A stretch of DNA of 64,000 nt from an uncultured Collinsella sp. (GCA_902470695.1 CABRHH010000011.1:15903-79902), one strand, 5' to 3'. Positions 44,984 to 54,372 are shown, numbered from the stretch's first letter. Made by a program: numbers and translations. The notes: generated by a model from the sequence alone, not told the origin.

Positions 44984-45829
44984 ATGCGAATCGAAACGAG
45001 ACCGGTGGCGTTTGCGGGGACCGCGGCCACCTGGACGGCCTATGCGGTCGAGCCGGTGACGGGGGCCATGCCGGGCCGTCCGCGTCCGGCGGTGGTGATT
45101 TGCCCGGGCGGCGGCTACGGGCATCTGGCAACGCGCGAGGCTGAGCCGATGGCGCTGGCGTTCGTTGCCCGCGGCTACCAGGCGTTCGTGCTGCGCTACA
45201 GCGTGGAGCCGGCGCGCTACCCGCAGGCCCTGTGCGAGCTGGCCGCCTGCGTGGCCGAGGTGCGCCGCATGGCGGATACGTGGGGCGTCGACCCGCGCCG
45301 GGTGGCCGTGATGGGCTTCTCGGCGGGCGGGCACCTGGCGGCCACGCTGGGTGCGAGCTGGCATGAGCCCTGGTTGACTGAGCGCACAGGCGCCACGGCA
45401 AACGAGCTGCGCCCGGACGCGCTAGTGCTGGGCTATCCGGTGATCACCTCGGGTGCGTATGCGCATCGTCCCTCCTTCGAGCGGCTGTGCGGCCAGGACG
45501 ACCCGCTCATCGATCACCTGTCGATCGAGCGGCGCGTGGATGGGCGCTTCCCTGCGACCTTCGTGTGGCACACGGCGGCCGACGCCACGGTGTCGGTGCA
45601 CAACACGTTGCTGCTTGCCGGCGCCCTGGCCGAGGCGCAGGTGCCGTTTGCTGCGCACGTGTTCCCGTACGGCTCGCACGGCGCCGCCCTGGGCACGTAC
45701 GAGACGGCGCTGGCGGGCCGCGAGGACCATATCCAGCAGCAGGTGCAGGCATGGCCCGATCTGGCTCAGCTGTGGTTGAGCGAGCTGTGGGAGCGCCGCG
45801 ATGAGCGCGAGGAGGTCGATGCGCGATGA
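44984..45829 (+). CDS. Alpha/beta hydrolase (acetyl esterase-like)
   Basis: This 281-residue serine esterase has an oxyanion motif CPGGGYGHL, the nucleophile elbow GFSAGGHLAA, and Asp/His candidates in DATVSV and GSHGAAL. It resembles BD-FAE/xylan acetylesterase-type enzymes that remove acetyl or feruloyl groups from imported oligosaccharides. There is no signal peptide. AAGGAG lies six bases before ATG 44984 (the adjacent ATG 44981 is also possible). Its last bases overlap the next gene as ATGA. Confidence 0.83.
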   Translation: MRIETRPVAFAGTAATWTAYAVEPVTGAMPGRPRPAVVICPGGGYGHLATREAEPMALAFVARGYQAFVLRYSVEPARYPQALCELAACVAEVRRMADTWGVDPRRVAVMGFSAGGHLAATLGASWHEPWLTERTGATANELRPDALVLGYPVITSGAYAHRPSFERLCGQDDPLIDHLSIERRVDGRFPATFVWHTAADATVSVHNTLLLAGALAEAQVPFAAHVFPYGSHGAALGTYETALAGREDHIQQQVQAWPDLAQLWLSELWERRDEREEVDAR

Positions 45830-48225
45830 AGCAGGGGAGCACGCGTGGCGCCGCGGTGCCGGGGCCAAGCCCGGCTGCGGAGCATGCGGTTGACGACGGG
45901 TGCGCGGACGCCGAGGCCGTACAGGCATGCGCGGCCGAGGGAGGCGCCGGTACGACAGGTGCCGCCGAGCCCACTGCGGGCGCGGATAGCGCGTGCGCTG
46001 GGACGGCGCGTGCGATCGAGCTCACCGTGGGTGCGGGCCTGCCGGGGGCGTACGCCTCGATCGCGGCGGCCTTGGCGGCGCTTGCCGAGATGGCGCCGGA
46101 CGAGGCGGTGCCCGTGGTGGTGCGCGTGGCACCCGGCACCTACCGCGAGCGCGTTGAGATTCGCCGTTCGCGGGTGACGATCGAGGGCGAGACTGCCGAG
46201 AGCGTGCGGATCGTAGGCGGCCTCGGGGCGCTCGACCCCGCGCCCGACGGCGGCACGCTGGGGACCTTCCGCACCTATACCGTGCTGGTCGACGCCGCCG
46301 AGGTGACCCTGCGCAATCTCACGATCGAAAACGACGCCGGCGACGGTCGCGAGGTGGGCCAGGCGATCGCGCTGTACGCCGACGGCGATCGCCTGGTGGT
46401 GGATGCCTGCGAGATCCTCGGGCATCAGGACACGCTGTTCTGCGGTCCGCTGCCCCCGCGTGAGGTAAAGCCGGGCGGCTTCGTGGGGCCCAAGCAGTTC
46501 GCGCCCCGCGTGGTGGGCCGCCAGTATTACCGCCGCTGCCGCATCGCCGGCGACGTCGATTTCATCTTCGGTGGGGCCTGCGCCTATTTCGAGGGCTGTG
46601 AGATCGTGTCGCTCGACCGCGGCACCGAGCCGAACGGGTACGTGACAGCGGCCTCGACGCCCGAGGGTGAACCCTACGGATTCGTGTTCCACGGCTGCTC
46701 GTTCACGAGCGAGGCCGCAGCGGGCACGGTGTATGTGGGCCGTCCGTGGCGCGACTGGGCGCAGACGGTGCTGGTAGACTGCTGGCTGGGCGCGCACATC
46801 GCGGCGTGCGGCTGGTTCGACTGGAACAAGCCCGCCGCGCACGAGCGGAGCTTCTATGCGGCGAGCGGTCTGGTGGGTCCGGGCGGCACCACGGACGGCT
46901 GGGAGCGCTGGGCGCACGTGCTCCCGGAGAGCGAGCGTGCGCGGTTCGCGCGCGAGCGGGTGCTTGCCGGTGCGGACGGCTGGGACCCGGAAGGCGGGGC
47001 AGGCGACGCCGTCGAGGTGGCTCGTCTGTCTGCTGGTGGCCGCACGGTGCACGAGGAGATCTATTTCGAGGATGAGCAGGCCATGCGGGAGCGCTTCCGG
47101 CGCACGGCGCGCTCGCAGGCATTTGCCGGCACCAGCAAGGTGGACTGGCTGGCCTGGCACGATGGCGCGCGCCGCAGCCTGGCCGAGGCGCTGGGGCTTT
47201 CTAGCTTCGAGCGCGCCGAGCCGTGCGCGCGCGAGCTGGAGCGCGCGGTGCTGCCGGGCGGCATCGAGCGCCGCCGCATGGTCATCCAGACAGAGCCCGG
47301 CGTGTGGATGCCCTTCTACCTGTTGTATCCGCGCAACCCGAAGCGCGATGCGCACGGGCGCGCCCGCTGCTGGCTGTGTCCGCACGGGCATCAGGGCGCC
47401 GGTGCGGCGAGCGTGGCCGGTCTGGCCGGCGTACCGGCGGTGGATGCGGCGATCCGTCGCTTCAACTACGACTACGGCCTGCGCCTGGCGCGAATGGGGT
47501 ACGTGACGGTGTGCCCCGACGCCCGCGGCTGGGGCGCGCGCCGCGACCGCGTGGGCCAAGGCGATGACGAGCAGCGCTACCTGCGGGGAACCTGCGCGGC
47601 GCAGGCGCATATGACCGAACCGCTGGGGTGCAGCGCCCAGGGCGGCAACGTGTGGGACCTCATGCGCCTCATCGATTGGCTGGCGTCGGCTTCTGAGCTT
47701 GCGCTCTCCGTCGATACGCTCGGCTGCCTGGGCTTTTCGGGCGGCGGCGCGCAGGCGCTCTACCTGGCTGCCCTTGATCATCGCGTGAGCCGCGTGTTCA
47801 TCTCGGGCTACCTCTACGGGTTCGAGGACGCCCTGTTGCACCTGAACGGCAACTGCGCGTGCAACTACGTGCCGGGCCTGTGGCGCCTGTTCGACGCCGG
47901 TGACATCGCCTCGCTCATCGCGCCGCGGCCGCTGGTGGTGCAAAGCTGCGCGGAGGACCATCTGAACGGCCCGCGCGGCATGGAGAACGTCTACGAGCAG
48001 GTGAACATCGTACGCCGTGCCTACGAACTGCTCGGCTGCGGCGAGCACCTACGCCACGAGGTGTGCCCGGGTGAGCACCATCTGGGCGTGGCGCATCTGG
48101 CGGAGGACCTGGACTGGCTCGATGAGCAGGCGCGCGGGGCTCGGTGCGGATGCTTCGACGAGCGGGTAGGCGGCTCACTCTTGGTGCTCGCGAGCGCGGG
48201 CCTGCACGATGGTTGTTCAAGGTGA
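45826..48225 (+). CDS. CE8 pectin methylesterase fused to an alpha/beta hydrolase
   Basis: The protein has 799 residues. After a low-complexity leader (1-60), a right-handed beta-helix CE8 domain (about 65-370) shows GHQDTLF (Asp202), VDFIFGG (Asp245) and YVGRPWRDW (Arg306, Trp308), the catalytic set of pectin methylesterases. From about residue 400 a second enzyme follows, an alpha/beta hydrolase of the dienelactone hydrolase/acetyl esterase type with Ser638 in GFSGGGAQAL and late Asp and His in CAEDHL and GEHHLG. It probably removes both methyl and acetyl groups from pectic oligosaccharides. No signal peptide is visible, so action should be intracellular. Translationally coupled to the preceding esterase. 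Confidence 0.88.
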   Translation: MKQGSTRGAAVPGPSPAAEHAVDDGCADAEAVQACAAEGGAGTTGAAEPTAGADSACAGTARAIELTVGAGLPGAYASIAAALAALAEMAPDEAVPVVVRVAPGTYRERVEIRRSRVTIEGETAESVRIVGGLGALDPAPDGGTLGTFRTYTVLVDAAEVTLRNLTIENDAGDGREVGQAIALYADGDRLVVDACEILGHQDTLFCGPLPPREVKPGGFVGPKQFAPRVVGRQYYRRCRIAGDVDFIFGGACAYFEGCEIVSLDRGTEPNGYVTAASTPEGEPYGFVFHGCSFTSEAAAGTVYVGRPWRDWAQTVLVDCWLGAHIAACGWFDWNKPAAHERSFYAASGLVGPGGTTDGWERWAHVLPESERARFARERVLAGADGWDPEGGAGDAVEVARLSAGGRTVHEEIYFEDEQAMRERFRRTARSQAFAGTSKVDWLAWHDGARRSLAEALGLSSFERAEPCARELERAVLPGGIERRRMVIQTEPGVWMPFYLLYPRNPKRDAHGRARCWLCPHGHQGAGAASVAGLAGVPAVDAAIRRFNYDYGLRLARMGYVTVCPDARGWGARRDRVGQGDDEQRYLRGTCAAQAHMTEPLGCSAQGGNVWDLMRLIDWLASASELALSVDTLGCLGFSGGGAQALYLAALDHRVSRVFISGYLYGFEDALLHLNGNCACNYVPGLWRLFDAGDIASLIAPRPLVVQSCAEDHLNGPRGMENVYEQVNIVRRAYELLGCGEHLRHEVCPGEHHLGVAHLAEDLDWLDEQARGARCGCFDERVGGSLLVLASAGLHDGCSR

Positions 48226-48234
48226 GGAGACGAT

Positions 48235-48900
48235 ATGGCAGGTAAGGCACTTGAAGGGCTTGCGGTTGCTTGCTTGGGCGACTCGACGACTTGGGGAGAC
48301 GACGGAACCGGCGCCGGAGGCCCCACGATTTCGTGGACGGCGCACCTTGCGGCGTTCACGGGTGCGGCCGAGGTGCGCAACTTCGGCGTCAAGGGCTCGC
48401 GCATCGCCGTGACCGACGACCGCTCCGACAGCTTCATCGAGCGCTGGGAGGCCTATGACCTCGATGCGGATGCGATCGTGGTGTTCGGTGGCGTCAACGA
48501 TTTCTGCCGCGCGGTGCCGCTGGGCGAGCCGGGCAGCACGGATACCCGGACCTTCTACGGCGCGCTCGACGTGCTCATCCGGGGTATCCTGGGCCGCTAT
48601 CCGGCCGCGCGCCTCGTGTTCATGACCCCGTGCAAGACCACGGGCCGCGCCGACAAGGGGCTGCCGGGCTTCGAGACGGCCAACGCGGTGGGCGAGCGCG
48701 AGGAGGCGTATGCTCAGGCGGTGCGCACGGTGTGCGGGCGCTATGCGGTGCCGGTGATCGACCTGTTCGCCACGAGCGGCATCAGCCCGCTTATGCCCGA
48801 GCATCGCGAGCGCTACATGCCCGATGGCCTGCACTACTCACCCGCTGGCTACGAGCGCCTGGCGCGCCGCATCGCCGCCGGCCTGCGCGCGCTGCTGTAG
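48235..48900 (+). CDS. SGNH/GDSL-family esterase
   Basis: This 221-residue protein has the SGNH blocks: GDSTTWG (catalytic Ser), the Gly block in NFGVKGSR, FGGVNDF (Asn) and DGLHYSPAGY (Asp and His). It probably deacetylates rhamnogalacturonan or pectin fragments. It is cytoplasmic, as no signal peptide is visible. GAGGAGA precedes the ATG, nine bases after the preceding stop. Confidence 0.88.
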   Translation: MAGKALEGLAVACLGDSTTWGDDGTGAGGPTISWTAHLAAFTGAAEVRNFGVKGSRIAVTDDRSDSFIERWEAYDLDADAIVVFGGVNDFCRAVPLGEPGSTDTRTFYGALDVLIRGILGRYPAARLVFMTPCKTTGRADKGLPGFETANAVGEREEAYAQAVRTVCGRYAVPVIDLFATSGISPLMPEHRERYMPDGLHYSPAGYERLARRIAAGLRALL

Positions 48901-49018
48901 TGCGCGCGGGCGCGGATGTTTCCGCAGCGCCCTACGCCTGCGGTACGCCTGCGCCATCGCCCGGGCCCGCCCAACCATCCCGTCCACCCAATCCACCTGC
49001 AACAAAAGGAGCTACACC

Positions 49019-50263
49019 ATGGGAGGCAATCAGATCCTCGACACCTATATCGAGCAGCTGGTGCGAACCTCTACGCCGCAGGAGCCGGCGTGGAACATCG
49101 AGAAGATCCGCGCGGGCAAGCCGAACACGTGGAACTACATCGACGGCTGCATGATCAAGGCCCTCATCGAGCTGCACGAGATCACCGGCCGCGAGGACTA
49201 CCTCACCTTCGCCGACGACTACATCGACTTCTTCGTCCACGACGACGGCACGATCCTGCATTACGACCCGTACGCCTACAACCTGGACAACGTCAACGCC
49301 GGCAAGACCCTCTACCGCCTGTTCGAGCTCACAGGCAAGCAGAAGTATCGCCGCGCGATGGACACCATCTACCAGCAGCTCGAAACCCAGCCGCGCACGC
49401 GCGAGGGCAACTTCTGGCACAAGAAGATCTATCCCAACCAGGTGTGGCTGGACGGCCTGTATATGGCGCAGCCCTTCTACATGCAGTACGAGCTGGCGTT
49501 CCACAACCGCCGCGCGTGCTCGGACAGCTTCCATCAGTTCCAGGTGGTCCACGATGTAATGCGCTGCGAGCGCAACGGCCTGTACTACCACGCCTACGAT
49601 GCCAGCCGCAAGCAGTTCTGGTGCGACCCGGTGACGGGGCTCTCCTCGAACTTCTGGCTGCGCGCGGAGGGCTGGTTCGCCATGGCGCTGATCGACACCT
49701 GGGAGCTCATGCCCGCGTCGATGTCGGCGGAGAAAGACGGCCTGCGCGAGATGTTCGTGGAGCTGGTGGACGCCATGCTGCCCTACCAGGATGTCGAGAC
49801 CGGCATGTGGCACCAGGTGATCAACCTGCCGAACATCGCGCCGAACTACCTGGAGGAATCGGGCAGCGCCATCTTTGCGAACGCCATCATGAAGGGCTGC
49901 CGCCTGGGCGTGCTGGACGAGAGCTACTACGCCCTCGGCCGCCGCGCGTTCGACGGGATCTGCACCACCTGCCTGCATGTGCGCGGCGGTGAGCTGGCGC
50001 TCGATAACATCTGCCTGGTGGCGGGGCTGGGCAACGCCACGCACCGCGAGGGGACGTTCGAGTACTACATGCGCGAGCCGGTGGTGAGCGACGACGCCAA
50101 GGGCGTGGCGCCGCTCGTGCTGGCCTATATCGAGACGATGCGCCATGACAAGCTGGCGGGTACCTGCGACCCCATGTCGCCGGCGGGGTGCTGCTCGGTG
50201 GAGGACCCGTTCGACGGCTATACGCCGGGCATCAACGCGCAGAAGGGTGGTGCGGTGGCATGA
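49019..50263 (+). CDS. GH105 unsaturated rhamnogalacturonyl hydrolase
   Basis: This 414-residue alpha/alpha-barrel enzyme has WNYIDGCMIKAL and NQVWLDGLYMAQPFY, the latter matching the catalytic-Asp region of YteR-type hydrolases. It removes the unsaturated uronic acid that pectate or rhamnogalacturonan lyases leave at the non-reducing end. AAAAGGAGC precedes the ATG at 49019. It overlaps the next gene by four bases. Its presence implies that lyase products made elsewhere are imported. Confidence 0.9.
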   Translation: MGGNQILDTYIEQLVRTSTPQEPAWNIEKIRAGKPNTWNYIDGCMIKALIELHEITGREDYLTFADDYIDFFVHDDGTILHYDPYAYNLDNVNAGKTLYRLFELTGKQKYRRAMDTIYQQLETQPRTREGNFWHKKIYPNQVWLDGLYMAQPFYMQYELAFHNRRACSDSFHQFQVVHDVMRCERNGLYYHAYDASRKQFWCDPVTGLSSNFWLRAEGWFAMALIDTWELMPASMSAEKDGLREMFVELVDAMLPYQDVETGMWHQVINLPNIAPNYLEESGSAIFANAIMKGCRLGVLDESYYALGRRAFDGICTTCLHVRGGELALDNICLVAGLGNATHREGTFEYYMREPVVSDDAKGVAPLVLAYIETMRHDKLAGTCDPMSPAGCCSVEDPFDGYTPGINAQKGGAVA

Positions 50264-51276
50264 GCGGACGCGATGTCGGGGCTGCCGCGCCGGGGGCTGT
50301 GGCCGCCGGCGATGAGATGGCTCCCGCGGGTCTCGAGGCCGTCACCGCGGCGGGCTCCGAGGCCGCCGGTGCTGCCGCCGCGCCGCATGGTCGCGCAGCC
50401 GTGACGCCCGGGGTGCGCCTGCACGACCTGCCGGTGGGCACGGTCGAGGAGCGCATCCGGATGGCGGCTGCACGCGGGTTTCGCTGCATCCAGCTGCCGA
50501 GCAAGGTGCTCTATGCCAGCTACGGCATCGACCGGTCCGGTCTTACGCCCGCGCTCGCCCAGCACCTGCGGCGCGAGCTCGACGCCTCCGGTGTTCAGGT
50601 GGCGGTGCTGGGCTGCTACAAGAACCTGGCCGTGCCCGACGCCGCGCAGCTTGCCGAGAACCTGGCGGAGTACGAGGCCTGCCTGGCCTTTGCCGCCGAG
50701 CTGGGCGGATGCCCGGTGGGGACCGAGACCGGCCGGCCGAATGCGGACAACGCGATCGGCGACGACCGCCTGACGGACGCTGCGCTCGATCGCTTCTGCG
50801 CCGGGCTCGCGCAGGCACTGGCGTACGCGGAGCGCGCGGGTGTCCGGCTGCTGATCGAGCCGGGTTGGAACGAGGTGGTGTGCACGCCCGAGCGCTGCCG
50901 GCAGGTGCTCGACCGCATGGACTCGCCTGTGCTCGGCGTGATCTACGATGCCGTCTCGCTGCTGCATCCGCGCGTGGCGGCACCCGCTGCGGCGCAGGCC
51001 GAGGTGGCGCGCATGCTCAAGCTGTGCGGGGAGCGCATCGAGGTGCTGCACGCCAAGGACTTCGAGGTGGTGGCCAACGAGGATGCAGCGGGGTGGTGCG
51101 ACGGGTCGGGGAGCCGCCTGGTGTGTCACGGCGTGGGCGCCACCGGCGCCTTCGATTACCGCCCCGTGCTGATGTGGGCCGCGCGCACGCGCCCCGGCAT
51201 CCCGGCGATCGTGGAAAACGGCAACGCGCAGACCTTCGCCATATCCCGCGAGCTGCTGGAAAGCGTGTCCGCCTAA
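50260..51276 (+). CDS. Sugar phosphate isomerase/epimerase-like TIM barrel
   Basis: This 338-residue protein of the xylose isomerase-like (AP endonuclease 2) superfamily has LLIEPGWNEVVCTPE, LGVIYDAVSLLHP, EVLHAKDFEVV (metal-binding Glu/Asp/His pattern) and a late GVGATGAFDYRPVL. About 55 Ala/Gly-rich residues precede the barrel. The ATGA overlap with GH105 puts it last in the transporter operon. It may isomerise or epimerise a sugar or uronate released by the preceding enzymes; the substrate is not evident. Confidence 0.82.
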   Translation: MSGRDVGAAAPGAVAAGDEMAPAGLEAVTAAGSEAAGAAAAPHGRAAVTPGVRLHDLPVGTVEERIRMAAARGFRCIQLPSKVLYASYGIDRSGLTPALAQHLRRELDASGVQVAVLGCYKNLAVPDAAQLAENLAEYEACLAFAAELGGCPVGTETGRPNADNAIGDDRLTDAALDRFCAGLAQALAYAERAGVRLLIEPGWNEVVCTPERCRQVLDRMDSPVLGVIYDAVSLLHPRVAAPAAAQAEVARMLKLCGERIEVLHAKDFEVVANEDAAGWCDGSGSRLVCHGVGATGAFDYRPVLMWAARTRPGIPAIVENGNAQTFAISRELLESVSA

Positions 51277-51493
51277 GAAGCCGCTCGGGGGAGGGCGGGC
51301 CGTTTCGCAACGGCGGTACCCGGCCGGGCGAGTGCCGTGCTGGCGCGCGGCGCACCCTCCCTGTAAACTTACCCGCCGCACCGCCGTCTGGCCGGGTGCC
51401 CGCCCTATGCCCATCGCGAAACGCAGCCGAAACAATTGTGTGAGAAAGTAAGGGCATCTATGCGGTTGCGGCCGCGCACACGAAGGAGGGCCC

Positions 51494-52834
51494 ATGGACC
51501 AGCAGCAGAACATCGATTTCGTGCTCCGCACCGTCGAGGAGCGTGACATACGCTTTATCCGCCTCTGGTTCACCGATGTGCTGGGCAGGCTCAAGAGCTT
51601 CGCCATCAGCCCCGAGGACCTGGACGTTGCCTTCGAGGAGGGCATCGGGTTCGACGGCTCCTCCATCGAAGGCTTCACCAGCCAGGACGAGGCCGACATG
51701 CTGGCGTTCCCCGACCCCTCGACCTTCCAGATCCTGCCGTGGCGCCCGTCCAAAGACGGCGCCGCCCGCATCTTCTGCGACGTGTGCACCCCCGACCGCG
51801 CCGCCTTCCCGGGCGACCCGCGCGAGTGCCTGCGCCGCATGTTCTTCAAGGCCGAGAAGCTCGGTTACATCATGAACGTGGGCGCTGAGCTGGAGTTCTA
51901 CTACTTCGCCAACGACCGCGCCCCCGAACCGCTCGACGAGGTGGGCTACTTCGACCTCACGCCGTCCGATTCGGCCCGTGACCTGCGCCGCTCTACCGTG
52001 CTCATGCTGGAGAAGATGAGCATTCCGGTTGAGTACACCTTCCACAGCTCGGGGCGCTCGCAGCACGGCATCTCGCTGCGTCATGCCGAGGCCCTCACCA
52101 TGTCCGATGCGATCATGACGGCCAAGCACGTCATCCGCACCGAGGCGTATGAAACCGGCATCCACGCCTCGTTCATGCCGCGCCCGCTGGCCAACGAGCC
52201 GTCGAGTGGCATGCTGCTGTTCCAGTCGCTGTTCGACCGCGAGGGCACCAATGTGTTCTGGGGCGACGCCGACGCGCGCTACCATCTCTCGCCGCTGGCA
52301 AAAAGTTACATGGCCGGCATCCTGGCCCACGCGGCCGAGATCTCGGCGATCACGAACCCCACGGTCAACTCCTACAAGCGCCTGGGGCTGGGCGCGGGCG
52401 ATGGCCCACGCTACGCCACCTGGGGCCTGCGCAACCGCGCCGCTATGATCCGGGTGCCGGTGTACAAACCGGGCAAGCAGGCCTCGGCGCGCATCGAGCT
52501 GCGCAGCCCCGACCCCATGGCCAACCCCTACCTGGTGTGCGCCGTGACGCTGGCCGCCGGCCTGGACGGCATCAAGCGCGGCCTCGAGCTGCCCGACGAG
52601 GGAACCTCCGAGCTGCTGCGCCTGCCCGAGGCCGAGCTGCGCGCCCGCGGTATCGAGCCGCTGCCGCGCAACCTCGACGAGGCCCTCGACCGCTTCGAGA
52701 GCTCGGCGTTCATGAAGGAGGCCCTGGGCGAGCACATCCATGCCTATTTCCTCAAGAAGAAGCGCGAGGAGTGGCGGCGCTTCGCCTCCTCGGTGACCGA
52801 ATGGGAGCTCAAGCACTATCTGGCGAACTCGTAG
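51494..52834 (+). CDS. glnA: Glutamine synthetase, type I
   Basis: This 446-residue enzyme is short GSI-alpha-like. Motifs: GFDGSSIEGF, GAELEFYYF, FHSSGRSQHGISLRH (in place of the more usual GxGxHxH), NPTVNSYKRL and AAMIRVP. Compared with long GSI-beta forms it seems to lack the adenylylation loop near the C-terminus, so control is probably by gene expression and feedback. GAAGGAGG precedes the ATG. The GlnR-like regulator follows after 63 bp. Confidence 0.93.
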   Translation: MDQQQNIDFVLRTVEERDIRFIRLWFTDVLGRLKSFAISPEDLDVAFEEGIGFDGSSIEGFTSQDEADMLAFPDPSTFQILPWRPSKDGAARIFCDVCTPDRAAFPGDPRECLRRMFFKAEKLGYIMNVGAELEFYYFANDRAPEPLDEVGYFDLTPSDSARDLRRSTVLMLEKMSIPVEYTFHSSGRSQHGISLRHAEALTMSDAIMTAKHVIRTEAYETGIHASFMPRPLANEPSSGMLLFQSLFDREGTNVFWGDADARYHLSPLAKSYMAGILAHAAEISAITNPTVNSYKRLGLGAGDGPRYATWGLRNRAAMIRVPVYKPGKQASARIELRSPDPMANPYLVCAVTLAAGLDGIKRGLELPDEGTSELLRLPEAELRARGIEPLPRNLDEALDRFESSAFMKEALGEHIHAYFLKKKREEWRRFASSVTEWELKHYLANS

Positions 52835-52897
52835 CACGGCGGCGCCGTGAGGCGCCTCTACCATGACCTGCTATGATGCTTCTTACGGAGGTGCGCT

Positions 52898-53560
52898 ATG
52901 CCAAGTAAAAACGTCTTGTTCATGGCCCGTACAACGCGGTTCCACGATTTTGTCCGGACGCTGACCTCAACGCTCGATGCCGAGGTATACGTGGCCACGC
53001 CCGATTCCCCGTCGACGTCCTACGAATTCAACGTGCTGATCTTGGACGTTGAGGGCATCCGCGGCGACCGCATCGACGCGATTGCTACCTGGCTCGAGGG
53101 GCGCGGCGGCGTGCCGATGCTGCTGATTGTGGACGAGCAGGAGCTGCCGGAGTTCCACCTGCCGGGCGCCTCGCATACCGATTTCATCTGTTCGGGGGCC
53201 AGCCCCGCCGAGCTGGAAGCGCGCGTGCGGCACCTGATCGGCGTCGACGACGCGATCGCGGTGGACGAGGTGCTCACCGTCGACAACCTCATGATCAACT
53301 TGGCAACCTACCAGGTGCAGCTCGACGGCGAGCCGGTGGACCTGACGCTCATGGAGTACTCGCTGCTGGCGTTTTTGGCCACACACCCCAACCGCGCCTA
53401 CAGCCGCGAGGTGCTGCTGCACCGCGTGTGGGGCTTCGAGTACTGCGGCGGCACGCGCACCGTCGACGTGCACATCAGGCGCATCCGCTCCAAGGTGGGC
53501 CCGCAGATCGCAGGGCACATCACCACGGTGCGCGGCGTGGGATACCTGTTCAAGGAGTAG
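52898..53560 (+). CDS. glnR: GlnR-like OmpR-family regulator with atypical receiver
   Basis: This 220-residue protein has a degenerate receiver-like N-terminal domain (1-120): the usual acidic pair is replaced near the N-terminus (FMARTTRFHD), only the Asp in VLILDVEG remains, and no clear switch Lys is seen. The C-terminal winged helix (LTLMEYSLLAFLATHP, then GGTRTVDVHIRRIRSKVG) is close to actinobacterial GlnR. GlnR works as an unphosphorylated dimer controlling nitrogen genes, and the glnA neighbour supports that role. TACGGAGG precedes the ATG. The symbol is given by similarity and context. Confidence 0.78.
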   Translation: MPSKNVLFMARTTRFHDFVRTLTSTLDAEVYVATPDSPSTSYEFNVLILDVEGIRGDRIDAIATWLEGRGGVPMLLIVDEQELPEFHLPGASHTDFICSGASPAELEARVRHLIGVDDAIAVDEVLTVDNLMINLATYQVQLDGEPVDLTLMEYSLLAFLATHPNRAYSREVLLHRVWGFEYCGGTRTVDVHIRRIRSKVGPQIAGHITTVRGVGYLFKE

Positions 53561-53911
53561 GCCAGCAGCGGCGAGTGTTGATGGGGGATGGTGCAGGTAC
53601 CGTCCGGCTCGTCCTGTCGTTTAAGGTGCTGTGTGATCTGGATGGGAAGTGCTCGCGCCTAATTCATGGCTATTCTATCTGCTGATAATTGGAGATTCTG
53701 CAAAACACGTTTTTCAAGTGTCGGTCTTGAAATTTATTCGCGAAGAAAACGATCAAGGAAGAAAGGCAAAATATCCTTGAGCTCTTTGAAAGAGTATGTA
53801 TAATTAAAGAAAAAAGGTACGAAGATTCCATTCAAAAGAGTGGAGGGCAGCACCGATGTACTAGTTAGCTTTATGGGGGGTCAGGTAGTCGGCCAAGGTA
53901 GGGAGCTAATT
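53561..53911. other. AT-rich intergenic region, probably acquired
   Basis: The stretch 53680-53840 is strikingly A+T-rich against its neighbours. It holds the promoter of the following secreted-protein gene. No other gene is seen. Confidence 0.6.
53777..53804 (+). promoter_or_regulatory. Sigma-70-type promoter of the small secreted protein gene
   Basis: TTGAGC (53777-53782), 16 bases, TATAAT (53799-53804), with a perfect -10 in an AT-rich setting about 110 bp upstream of the gene. Confidence 0.75.
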
Positions 53912-54313
53912 ATGTTGGCCAAGCTTAAGTCCTGTTTGCCAATCGCTGCATTTGTACTTGCCGCAAGCGGTCTCGTTGCCATACCAGCTTTCGCATCGTC
54001 ATCTAGTTTTTCAAATTTCTGTCTTCCCGCTTGGCAGGGAAATGTGACGGTTGCAACTGGTTATAAATCCAGTACTGGGACAACCTCTGCGTATGTCGAT
54101 GTTGCTTCGGACAAGTATGGCGGTATTTTCTGGATTGACCGCAATACGAATACCCGTGTGACCGATTCCAAGAGCATCAATCCTGGTACAGGCGGTTCGC
54201 TGTATTACTACAACGGAGGGAAATGGAGCGGTTACGCACAGCTTCGTGGATGCCAGCAGGGTTGGGGTCCTAATGGGTGTGACACCATTTCCGGATCTGT
54301 GAACTTCGGGTAG
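53912..54313 (+). CDS. Small secreted cysteine-containing protein, bacteriocin candidate
   Basis: This 133-residue protein has a clear signal peptide (basic KLKSC, hydrophobic LPIAAFVLAASGLVAIPAF, cut near AFA-SSSS). The mature part of about 105 residues is rich in Gly, Ser, Thr, Tyr and Trp, with three cysteines (FCLPAW, RGCQQG, NGCDT) and FWIDRNTNTRVTDS, a pattern seen in small beta-rich secreted peptides. GGGAG precedes the ATG at 53912. A perfect terminator and then three membrane proteins and an ABC ATPase follow, a layout like lactococcin-972-type loci. Function is inferred from context only. Confidence 0.65.
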   Translation: MLAKLKSCLPIAAFVLAASGLVAIPAFASSSSFSNFCLPAWQGNVTVATGYKSSTGTTSAYVDVASDKYGGIFWIDRNTNTRVTDSKSINPGTGGSLYYYNGGKWSGYAQLRGCQQGWGPNGCDTISGSVNFG

Positions 54314-54323
54314 TGTTCGATGG

Positions 54324-54357
54324 TGGGATGGCGGCTTTTGCCGCCATCCCATTTTGA
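54324..54357 (+). terminator. Terminator after small secreted protein gene
   Basis: GGGATGGCGGC (54325-54335) pairs with GCCGCCATCCC (54340-54350), with a TTTT loop and an ATTTTGAG tail. It would keep the secreted protein mRNA abundant relative to the membrane genes downstream. Confidence 0.88.
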
Positions 54358-54372
54358 GTAAGGTCGTGCGCC

